Below are positions 22,767 to 32,965 of a stretch of 64,000 bases of DNA, piece after piece. The notes beneath the pieces were generated by a model. It did not search any database. It was given only the letters and a program-made list of their open reading frames with translations, and was not told where the DNA came from. A program made the position numbers and the translations under genes. Location of the stretch: the NCBI GenBank assembly GCA_021904315.1, contig CM038922.1, forward strand, positions 11,197,347-11,261,346, read 5' to 3'. Every line of letters starts with the position of its first letter. Position 1 is the stretch's first letter. Origin of the DNA: Sphagnum magellanicum. Its lineage: Eukaryota > Streptophyta > Sphagnopsida > Sphagnales > Sphagnaceae.

Positions 22767-23211
22767 CTGCCAAGAGAATGACATCATTACATCATTCAGA
22801 GCCTAGGTTCCAAAAAGCATTTAGACCGATGTTTCCCACATAAGAAAGCGCAGTCCCAGAGAGTGGCCATGCAGTTGCAAGTACGGTTCCTAAAGGAACA
22901 AGGATCTATCAGGAAGGGTGTGTCTAAGTTCTGATAGACCAAATGCAGACCCTCTGCCTTTTGCAGTCAAAACCTTCCTGATTGATGCTGGCCTGCACTC
23001 TGGGTAGATAATCTTCCTATCTTCAGTCCATCTCTCAACTAAGAGCTAGAAAACTTCCAATCCAGTAATCAGACTGGTATGCACCTACTGCATGATTGTC
23101 CAGAGCAACCTTAATGTTGTTGGAGATCTATTACAGATCTTGGAAGTGAGACAAAAAAGGATGAGCAAAAAGCAATCATTGTGACAACTCCTAAGCATGG
23201 CTGTTGTTTAC
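22767..23211 (-). other. Probable 5' intron of kinase copy 1
   Basis: On the minus strand a strong donor CACAG|GTAAAC at 23,212/23,211 is paired with an acceptor TTCTCTTGGCAG|GGTGC at 22,767/22,766. Both are also present in copy 2. The upstream exon has stops in all useful frames, so it is probably 5' untranslated. It holds a 14-codon upstream ORF (MTQGLELQLSWPLI) whose ATG is AAG in copy 2. Confidence 0.6.
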
Positions 23212-23212
23212 C

Positions 23213-24690
23213 TGTGATGCGTTGCACAATCCCCACCCAGAAAGAAGGACAATAAAATGCAGAAGGATAATGATTGAGTCGAGATCCGAAGAAGAAAAGA
23301 GCTCAAATCAGAGGCCAAGAGAGTTGCAGCTCCAATCCCTGTGTCATCTTTCCACATTTGTGCACCTTCAGGTTAAGCAAGGATCCTGTTAACGAGGAGA
23401 ACTGAAAACAATATTCTCCTTTTGCCTTCAACTCCTCGATCTGCTTGTGAAAAACTTGCAAGCAGTTATTATAGTTGTTAGCAGTGTCACTTGAATCTCG
23501 ATAAAAAGTTGTTTAACAAGCTTTCATGGCATTTCTTCCACAATAAGTGCATACTGGCAGAAAGCAAAACAATACTAACTGTACCTGCCAAAGATGGTTT
23601 TTGTCCACATCTAATGAGATCTCTGGAAGCAGAGAATGGCCAAATTGAAATAGTTGAAGCAAACTTGGCGTGTGGTGCCTTTAAGGTTCTTCAACCTGCA
23701 TACAACCTCTAGCCATTTTGCCATTACTGGACGGAACCAAAAATTTCCACATCATGAATCTATGTGCAGTTTTCTCTCTCTACTCTGCCCTTTGTCTGGC
23801 GAGCAGGCAGTGACCAGCTTATTAAGTCAAGTCTGTCAGCAGCGATAGAAACACTCACCAGGGGATCGTCTTTTCACGTTCCACAGCAGCCTGCAGCTGA
23901 CTCAACATCTCCTCCTCTAGCGGATGCTACTATTCCCGTAGTACTGGACTGTGAAGGTGCCCCAGCAGTGAGAAAAAACACAAACCTTGAAATAGACTAG
24001 ATCTTACGCACCTCACACAAAAGCTTGAAAAGGAAGACGACGCTAAAACTAAAGCTTCGTTGGAAAAGAAACTACGAAGAGAAGGAAATAAATGAGGAGG
24101 GGAGGAGCAGAAAGTGTGGAAATATATTCTTAACCTCACGCGAATGCGCGTGCAGCCGAGCTGATCAGGAAATAAATGAGGAGGGGAGGAGGAGAAAGTG
24201 TGGAGATAAATATTTGGAACCTCACGCGAATGGGCGTGCAGCCGGGCTGATCAGGCAACGTTGGTCGCCACGGCCCGCTTTACACTAGGAGTCAAGGCCA
24301 ATGCTCAACCCAAATCAGGCATTCCTATTGGTGGAGACGTTGAAATTCGCCCCCCGCCCGGGCTTTACACTAGGAGTCAAGGCTGAAATAGAAAAAATAT
24401 TTTCAATCTGCCCCAATTACTAGTAAATGCTGAACTTTCTGACCTTGTATTGGCACTAAGGGTGAAAAAAAGGATACCATCGAATTTGGGAAGCCAATTT
24501 GCAACCCTTGGGGTAAATGTTCCAGCATTTATTAATATCCTGACATCAATGTTCTTGCATTTTCCCAGTAACTTGGGGCCAAGCAACAAGCCAAAATTGC
24601 TCAAAGTTGGGCCCCAAGTTTTTTAGGCCCTGACTCCGAGTCTTAGTGTAAAGTGGTCCTAAACCAGCACCCACCAGTGCACCAATCTAA
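23213..24690 (-). promoter_or_regulatory. Upstream region of kinase copy 1: first exon, promoter area and tandem repeats
   Basis: No protein gene is convincing here. Around 24,084-24,255 an 84-87 bp unit is repeated twice (GGAAATAAATGAGGAGGGGA ... CTCACGCGAATGCGCGTGCA ... GCTGATCAG), a GC-rich island with CpG sites unusual for the window. A TTTACACTAGGAGTCAAGGC phrase occurs at about 24,279 and 24,363, with an inverted partner near 24,630-24,655. All of this is conserved in copy 2. Position upstream of the first exon makes it the likely promoter; no individual control site can be proved. Confidence 0.45.
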
Positions 24691-26100
24691 ACCCTAAACC
24701 CTAAACCAACAAACGCTCCACTATGTGAATGATCTGATCATACTAGTGGTGAGATCTGGAGGGAGAAAGATTGTGAGCTTGGTGTAGGTCACTGTAATTG
24801 TTCTTGGTTCTTTGTCTCAAGAGGATCAAAGAATTGCCAACCCAGCCCCTCCCTGACCCCACATGCATAGCTCCAAGCTGCTGACGGTCTAAGAATGATG
24901 ACTTGATGATGTGAAATGGAATTCCTCTATGCCAGCCTTCATCACAAATCTGTTCAAAATGTGCAATTGCCAGCCAAGCCTTAACATGTCCATGCAATAG
25001 CATCTCCAATCCTCTAAGCATGCAATTGCAAGAGACTCTGCTGCATGTGAGCATCTAACCCCAAGTGCTTTCACCACACTTGACATACACACTTGGAATC
25101 TGCATTTCAACTTGTGCATTTTCTCTGCCATTTCGGAGATTGGGTCAGGATGAAAGGGTGCAGACTGCAGTCCAGAGATCAAATTTGACAGTAAAGAAAC
25201 CAATTGCTTTTGAACAACAATTGAACACTGACCAAAAACCCTGCTTACCCAAGCATGAACTTGCTGCTGCAGTCACTGGGAGATCTCTCCTCTCAAAGAT
25301 TCTGAAGTCAATGGGCACTGGAGAGAAATTTTTTGAGCACTGATAATTGAGTTCTGGTACTTACAGTTCCTTTAAGAATGAATTGTGGAAGTGCCCTGGG
25401 AGCTCATTGTGCACATTTGTTGCTGGGATACTTCAACAGTTGTGATATGGTTCAGGTTTAGACAGAATTGTGGAATTCTCTCCAAGGATTTGGTGCAGCT
25501 GCAATTTGAAGCAAATGGGTCAATGAGACTGCAAATGTCACTTTCTGTGTACTAGTGAGCCTCGTGGTGTAATGATAATGGTGATCTCTTGTGAAGAGTG
25601 TGAAGATGAATTCTTGTATGAATTCTTATACGATTCTTGGAGGGTTTTCTGTGTGCACAGATAATTGCAAACTTAAAATGAGATAGAAGTGCCAAGCTCA
25701 GATTGATCTTTAAAGAGCCTTCATCATCCAAGTTCATGTGGCAGCCTGGAGTTGTCCACAATCTCTGCATGTGATGAACTGCAAATGATTCACACCAGAG
25801 GGCATGGGCATGGATGCATTGGTTTAGGATCTGTCAGGGTAAATGAGTTCATTTTTGTCCCACCACCGCTGGATGGATGCAGGATAACTCCCTTTCTTGT
25901 GTTCTTTACTACAACTATTTCCAAGATGCAACTGTTATCTTGTACAAAGTGCAGGTTTACTATCACGGACAGCAGTATTTCTGGAATTTGGTGCTGGTGG
26001 GGGTAGTCCTGGCTGAACGGTGATTCAATTCAATTCATGTTGCAAGCTCCAGAAAGGTCTGTTTATCTAGAATCCACAATTCCACAGGACAAGCCAAAAG
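24691..26100. other. Unassigned, GC-richer stretch with coding-like pieces
   Basis: A short telomere-like run of CCCTAAA units sits at about 24,688-24,706, just outside the duplication. The minus frame at 24,889-25,203 (104 codons from an apparent start) has a natural residue mix (MAEKMHKLKCRFQVC, ESLAIACLEDWRCYC) and could be an exon of a decayed gene, but I recognise no family. Other frames to 26,010 overlap on both strands and are not supported. Confidence 0.3.
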
Positions 26101-27639
26101 ATGTCATTGATTTGGTAAGTGGAGTTGGAATGTGTGTAGATTCATTGTTTGGCCTCATTGCCCAGTTCATGCCCAAATCTCATGCTGCTTGCCAGATTGG
26201 TGATAAGTGATAAGCCATAACCTAGTATAGGAGGTCGATACGGGTGGTTGTAAGATAGAGAGGTTCACATTTTGCATCATGAGGCAATTTTTTTCACAAA
26301 GTGGTGTATTTGTTGGAAATGAGTGATCCTAGCCTGCAACCACTCATAAAAACAACTAGACTAGGAGACACGGTTACCATACTCAAAATCAATAAGTGAA
26401 TGTCGTGTTAGCAATTGATTTTATCATTCATTAGGAATCTCCTTCTAGAGCTGATGGGTCAATGTGAAGATATTTTAGTTTGGCTTCTTTGAGGGTGCGT
26501 GTGAAACATATACACTTTTCAAGCGATTGCATTTTACCATGTTCTAATCACAACATTTTTGAGGTGTAGGCCACTTCCTAAAAAGCTTGACTTATTTCTA
26601 GAAATGTAGGAACTCGAGGAGAGAGTAACACATGCATTGAAGCAATTTGACTTTGAGAGATGATGCAGTTCCTGAAGCCTACTTCAATAGGTGGGAAGTA
26701 ATGAATGTTTGGTTAGCATCAAATTGTTTTGATTTCAACCATCAACATCAGAACTCTAACATTCATGAAGCATTGTTGCATGGTTAACAATGTTTTTTTT
26801 GGGGGCAAATTGATGCAAAATTTCATCCTTACTTAGAGAGTCACACCCATAAAGTTTACAACTCCAATTCATGACTTATGTTCTAACATCACATTTAGGG
26901 TGCTAGAATGCATGAGATCACAAAAGAACTTCCACCAAATTTCTACTATTTAGAATAGTTTTTCTCCTAACATTTTTTTTGCCACGTGATTTTCAAAACT
27001 TCTTGCCATTAAAACTAAATCATTGTCAAATGATCGCCACCCATGTTACATCACAAAAATGAAAAAAAAACTAATGGTTAGTGGGTAGATATATATGTTT
27101 TTTCCTCCTTGATTCATGAATCCTCATTTCCATAATTACATTATTGCACATCTTTTGTAGATATTTCGATTTAGTCAAATAGGGCTCCCACCTGCCTCAC
27201 ACATCATTATCGGAAATAGTGTCCATTTCCACTAAAACTTTCCACCCAATTGGATGTTGGGTGGAAAACACCATCACACAATAACATGATAGGTGGATTT
27301 GATTATTGCATTGTAGTGCATGTTTAACGATCAATTTCCACTAAATTGCATTCATGTCTATGCATAATTGGGAACCCAATGGGAGTAAAGTGGATGTGGA
27401 CAAAATATTTTTTGTTAGTATGAATCCCAAATAAACAAAAATGTGCCTTTAAGTTGAATCCAGAATAACCATACTAACATATGAATGGAACATATATATA
27501 TTATATTTGTAAATTGTAAGGAATTCATTACACATGCATTCTTAATAATGTGCATAACCTCTATCTATGAAGCAAGGTAATTTGTTTTGTTTTGTAATTA
27601 TGATATCCATCAAAACAGGGTGTTTCAGATCATGATTTT
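26101..27639. other. AT-rich intergenic DNA, nothing recognised
   Basis: No frame above about 60 codons, no repeat shared with the rest of the window that I could see, and no RNA gene. Confidence 0.6.
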
Positions 27640-28240
27640 AGTATCTTTGGACAGCTTTTGACAAGGAGGGGTGCATTGGCTTGGTTTCATGACATTTGGA
27701 TTTATGGTGTAAAAGTTCTTGAATATTGAATGATTTTTTCATTGAAAGTTAACATAACGGAAAACTTCAAAGGAATTGGGATGCGCTTTTGGTGTTGTTG
27801 GAAAGATCTCAAGGATGAGGATTTAATGAAATATATTTCATAAGATTTGGCCTTAATATGGGAGATATATTGAATAATAAGTGACTATTCTCATTGAAAA
27901 TTCAAATAAATCCCATTCAATTCAAGTATGAGGAATTGGGATGTGCCTTTGGAATTGTTGGAAAGATTGATGAACAAAATTGAATAAAATTTATTTCATA
28001 AGTTTTGAACTTCAGATGTGGAAGATATCAAAATTTAAATGATTTTTGTCATTACAAATTCAAAAACCAAGGGTTTCAACTAGTTGAGGATGTGGTCACA
28101 CTTGCAAGTCATATTTAACTCTTCAAAAATTGGATATAGGTCTAGGGTTCAAAGTTTAATTCAACATTAAATCTTAAACCTTACAAAACAATTTTCATAC
28201 ATTCCCTTATTTTGAAACAAGTTCACACTTGGGTCAATGG
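27640..28240 (+). repeat. Short array of ~165-bp monomer, copy 1
   Basis: Monomers recur at about 27,640, 27,787 and 27,948. Each carries a TTTGGTGTTGTTGGAAAGAT-like core, then GATTTAATGAAATATATTTC-like and CATTGAAAATTCAAATAAA-like phrases. The array ends at GTTCACACTTGGGTCAATGG (about 28,210), which recurs in the copy ending at 31,222 and, inverted and diverged, near 63,190. Confidence 0.6.
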
Positions 28241-28717
28241 CACAAGCCACATTAGAAAATCTGATATTGATTTTCAACATGTTCCCAGAATCCCAAATTG
28301 AGACCCTAAACCACCCAAAGTGAAGCAAACAAAGACCATTGCGCAATTGTGTAATTAAATATGTGTAATTTTTGACATGTTTTATTATAATGTAAAACGG
28401 TTGTTTGATGGCAAAGATCTTGAATGCTCTTTGAAAAGACCAAAATTCAAACCTTAATATTAACAATTGTATTTTGATTTTATGTTGACCACACAATGAT
28501 TGTATATAGATTGTATGTTTAGAAAACATGAATAATAATAATAATAATTTAAAATAATTAAAACTTCAATGTCCAAAATCACTACATATGGTGTGTTTGA
28601 TAAGTGGTGACTTGCCACACAATTGCAACCACTAAACAACTCCATTACAAAAACCTCCAAGTGACCACCCCAACCATTAGGCAAATCCACAAGAGAAATG
28701 TTAAAACCCACTATAAT
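28241..28717. other. AT-rich intergenic DNA, nothing recognised
   Basis: It contains an AAT microsatellite at about 28,530-28,550. Minus-strand open frames here show no family features. Confidence 0.5.
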
Positions 28718-29329
28718 GGTATGAACTACTAGAAAATGTGTCCCAAGCCACTCTCAAATCCACCTATCGAGGCATTACACCTTGACAATCAAAGTTTAGG
28801 TAATGCCATGACAATAGGGCCTTACCCAAGGTAAAGTATGAGGAAGCTTAAGATTATTTTGAAAGCACAGGAAAATAAGTGTAATTAAATAGGTGTAAGC
28901 TACTTCCTTTTTTCAACAAGGCTATTGATGCAACCTTCCACTGTTGGAATGCCTCACACACAACTTGAGTCTTAGTTTGTGCTTCTAACTAGTTGCACAA
29001 GCAACCACACTTGTTCATTAGCCACCAACCACAAGCTAGCTCACACTAAGGCTAGACACCCATCTAACCTTGATGAATCTATGTTAGATCCATTTGTCAA
29101 CTTCCTCTCTCAAGGCCAAGGTCTTCACACCCATGCTCACTCTTGAAGCACGTCAAGCAACCACCTAATGGCAATTAACCCTTTACCTTATAGAGCCTAC
29201 TAGCGTCTTGACATAATGTGAGTCACCTTGTGGTGGGTGGTGGGTCCCACACACACTTGAGCCTAGTACAATTTTGCCTCTTGTAGTCTTCAACCACAAG
29301 ACTACATGATGAGTTTGCATTACTCATCA
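28718..29329. repeat. 612-bp dispersed repeat, copy B
   Basis: Same family, length and orientation as 9,603-10,214, with TG...CA ends. Flanks are TATAA and CAAAA, so again no target duplication. Differences from copy A are scattered substitutions, mostly C/T and A/G. Confidence 0.7.
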
Positions 29330-30849
29330 CAAAAAATTAATATGATTATTGGAGTGCAAGATAGGAGATGTCACCTATGTTATTTGGGCCTTATTGATGT
29401 AGCTCTACTCGATTCTGTTGAATTGAACATCATTGAGGGGGGTATGTGTAAAAATTGATTGCTTTAAATCTTGACCATGGAAAAAAATTCATCTTAGTTT
29501 ATATTTTAGTTTCGTAAGGTGTGTACCATACCTATGACTAATGTTTGGCACTTCTTTGGCAATTTTTTTATTTATTTATCTATTTACAAAACAAGGTTAG
29601 GCAATCTCAAATTGAATTTTCAAGAATTTCAACAGTTGAAGAACAAGTATGGAAAGTATACCTTTTGTTGTTTATTCGTAATAATAACCCAATGTTTGGG
29701 ACAATTTTTTTTTTCCACAAATTGGGAATTTTATTCTCAAAACATATCAACAAATACCAATAAAAATTTCCCTTTTTTTTGCCAAATCTTTTGTGCGGCA
29801 CATGAGTCATAAGTAAGGTATTCAATTGGTGAAAGGAGCTTAATTGATTTTAGTTGATATATTAATGGTGAGCACTTCTCTATCGCATTTGGAAGGGTGT
29901 CCAAAGTCTAAAGGCTGATTATCTTCTAAGTATTCTTGCTCATTAATTGAATTTTTTCAATAAGCTATTATTTCAAATTCTCACTTGTCATTATATATGA
30001 CTAAATTGATTATTAAATCATCAATTATTCAAAGATCATTCAAATGACTTTCTCACCCTTGATGCAAAGGGTTTGATTTTAGCAAGTGAAGATAGGGTTT
30101 GATTTACGGGGTTAGACTTTTAATCTTTATCACTCAACATGTCCGAAAACACAAGTTCTCATTCCATCACATTCTTTAATTTCCTTTGGAAAAAAATATT
30201 TCTGAATTTCTTTTGAAAATTTCAATATTTCTGAAAATAATGTAATTAGTGTTGAACTGGCTTAAGTACTACTAGGGAATGTTACTCTTCAGTTTTTCTC
30301 AGTTTCAAAATTTGGTGCTCACTTCAAAGTACTGGGTGTTCATTTTGGCTGACTTTAGGGTTTAAGTCATTTTGGGCTCTATCTTCAGAAATCCGACTCT
30401 AAAGTTAGAGCCCAAAATGATTTGGGCATGAGAATGAAAAATTTGGGTTCAAATTGATGGCCTAACAAGCGCCCAATGTGGTATACTTTACAAATAACTA
30501 CTATGCTTACAAGTTATATGGAAGCATATGATGACATATTAATAATTAATTAATTATTTATTTATATGATGACATGTTCTTAAACTTTAGGAAGCCAACC
30601 ATGCCATCACATTATTATTTTTTTAACTCAATAATAAGTTCCTCCCACAAGAGGCAAACTCTTTGAACCTATGAGACAATGTCAAACAAAAAAGACCATA
30701 AGAAATTTGTTTCAAAAAACAAAAATAAATCTCAAGTGGCTAAACCACTCCGTGAATGGTGTGTCAGGTGCACCCTATCCATCTATCTATCGAGTTGGCT
30801 AGTTACTTTGTTTTGTTTGTCACATTCAGATCTCCCAAACCATGACTCT
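29330..30849. other. AT-rich intergenic DNA with one strong hairpin
   Basis: A 20-bp inverted repeat (TCATTTTGGGCTCTATCTT and its near complement) lies at about 30,368-30,422 around a loop of roughly 15 bp. No coding frame is supported; 29,519-29,825 is open on both strands but without features. Confidence 0.5.
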
Positions 30850-31222
30850 TGTTGTGCTGCTCTTGGTGTCATTGGAAAGCCCTCGATGAGTGAGTAGGGG
30901 TGCACCAAGCGAGTTCCATAATGTTTTGACATATGGTGGAGACGTTATTGAATATTGAACAATTTCAAACTGAAAATTCAGTTAAATCAAAACAAAAAAA
31001 TTATATAGGGGAATTTGGGGACACTCTTGGAATTCGTTGAAAATCTCTCACTGAATAAGATTTAATGAATGTGATTTGGAAAATTTTAAACCTAAGATGT
31101 GGGAGGCATTGAATTTCAAGTGGTTTTGTCATTGGAAATTCAATTAAATTGCAAAAAATGGTTTTCAAAGGCTAAAAACAGTTGGGTAACGAGTTCACAC
31201 TTGGGTCAATGGCACAAGCATA
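30850..31222 (+). repeat. Short array of ~165-bp monomer, copy 2
   Basis: Two monomers, with cores at about 30,855 (CTCTTGGTGTCATTGGAAAG) and 31,023 (CTCTTGGAATTCGTTGAAAA), 168 bp apart. It ends in the same GTTCACACTTGGGTCAATGG phrase as the array at 27,640-28,240. Confidence 0.6.
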
Positions 31223-31288
31223 TAGAGTAGGATGGACAAACCCAATCCCATTCCTCAGAAGCTTGGGATGTTAGCACCCAAGGTATAC

Positions 31289-31510
31289 AGGTAAATGTGC
31301 ATTTACACTTGGTGTTAAGGACTTTGATGTTAAGTCCCCTAACACAGAGCTAATCATTTAGGACCTAAACCTATTTACCACAAAGATTTTATGTTAAGTT
31401 AACAATCACTTAGTATTAAACAATCACCCATTTAACATTGGGTGCCACCTAAGATGCCACCTAGATTTTCACTTAACACTGACTTAACATTAGGTGTGAA
31501 TGCACCTTAA
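31289..31510. mobile_element. MITE-like foldback element
   Basis: The arms AATGTGCATTTACACTTGGT (about 31,294) and CTTAACATTAGGTGTGAATG (about 31,483) are inverted relative to each other, with 21 of 26 positions matching. There is no coding sequence between them. Exact ends and target duplication are unclear, so the superfamily is unknown. Confidence 0.4.
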
Positions 31511-32283
31511 GAATACACATTCACACCTTAAGATACACTTCTTAATGTTTTTCCTTAGGTGGGACATGGAGCTGTCTGCTCAGTACAATTTTGGTTCCTC
31601 CAGTTCCAATTGCAATGGAAATCACTTAGTAATCCATTCAATGGCAAATTATTCTTTCACCATTTTTAGTTAAGAATGTCACAAATCAACAAATGGTGAA
31701 GAACACTCTTGGGCATCTGACTCAACAATGGGTTATACTTTGGAACAGGCCCTGGTAGAACCCATTACCACCTAAGAAAACACCAGCTCACCCTACTCGG
31801 TTTACCATGTACATGGGTTGATCTTGGCCCTAATGCTCCCAGTCCATAGAACGTTACGAGCACATGTGTTTGATTAGGCTGTCTAGAGGTTATATTCCAC
31901 AACCGATATATCTTGGTTTGGATTTAATAGGTTCACCTTGCCTTGGCAGAATCAGCAAGCACAACTAATTCCTCCTACCCATATTGAACACCTAAGTGCT
32001 CTTAATGGTGGAAAGTGAGCTGAGTCCTTGCCATTCTGCCAGCCTGCTCATGCCAAGAGAGCTTACCTGGCAGAACCTGCCATACTCAACCCACTCGGTA
32101 ATACAAACAACCAGTTCATTTCCAAAGGAGAAGAAGACAAGAGCTTATTCAGGATTGCAATCAAATGTGTATCCAAATCAAGTGTGTATAAATCATGTCT
32201 AGATATCATGTGCATATCATTATATATTGTAAAGGAAGGAAGTAACTTCCCCTAACTCCGGACGGTACGGACAGTGGCTATGG
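31511..32283. other. Intergenic stretch, nothing recognised
   Basis: Base composition is more even here than in its neighbours, but there are no supported frames, repeats or RNA genes. Confidence 0.5.
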
Positions 32284-32476
32284 AATGGGAAGGAAATAAA
32301 CCAGGAACAAGAAGAAAAAAAAACCTTTGGACAAAGGATATGACTGACGTAAAGACTACGAAATGGGAAGGAAATAAACCAGGAAGAAGAAGAAAAAAAA
32401 CCTTAGGACAAAGGATATGACTGACGTAAAGACAAGTATATACCTTTGGACAAAAGATGTGACTAACATAAGGTGT
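32284..32476. repeat. 78-bp tandem repeat, about 2.4 units
   Basis: The phrase AATGGGAAGGAAATAAACCA starts at 32,284 and 32,362. Each unit ends with GGATATGACTGACGTAAAGA, and a third partial copy of that end follows at about 32,436-32,476. Confidence 0.85.
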
Positions 32477-32763
32477 CACGTGTGGTGCTATTGGGAACAA
32501 GAGTTTGGAGAACCTATGGGAACATATTTAGCGCACCATTGGTTGGTTTCAGAAACTGTTGTTGTGGACAAAAAGAATACCAATGTGGGGTGGGTATTTG
32601 ATTTTTTTGTAATACCCATATGCTCTGACTATTTGGAAGAAAAAAAACAGAATGAAAGAACCATTGGTTCTGGGTATTTGAAAATTTTCAGAATCAAAAG
32701 AATCACTGGGTTAGAGTATTTCATAAAAAAAAAACAAAATCACAGAATCATTAAAGAATCAGA

Positions 32764-32965
32764 GTGAGAAATGCAAAGGACCGGCCGGGGGGGATCAACG
32801 GGTTAAAGAACCGGAGTGGGAAATGCGAAGGACCAACCGGGGGGGATTGACAGGTTAAAGAACCAGAGTGGGAAATGCGAAGGACTGGCCGGGGGGGGGC
32901 TCGACGAGTTAAAGAACCGGAGTGGGAAATGCGAAGGACCGGGGCGGGGGGGGGGGGGGGGGGAC
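32764..32965. repeat. 52-54 bp GC-rich minisatellite, four units, ending in a G-run
   Basis: Unit starts are at 32,764, 32,816, 32,868 and 32,922 (GTGGGAAATGCGAAGGACC). Each unit has a run of seven or more G; the last expands to 18 G at 32,946-32,963. Length variation of the G-run between units fits slippage. Confidence 0.85.

Larger units (their letters stand above)
17880..24690. repeat. Segmental duplication, copy 1 (direct)
   Basis: Everything from the phrase CCCCTCTGGCTTCTTAGATG to about the phrase GCACCCACCAGTGC is repeated in the same orientation at 48,990-55,715, including the kinase gene, its 5' intron, upstream repeats and trailing membrane modules. By eye identity is about 95-97% through most of it. 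Outside these edges the two loci have nothing in common that I can see. The copies are 24.3 kb apart edge to edge. Confidence 0.9.

Noticed and set aside
24688-24706. Telomere-like CCCTAAA run as an interstitial telomere
   Set aside because: Only two to three units; such short runs are common near plant promoters and do not indicate a fused telomere.
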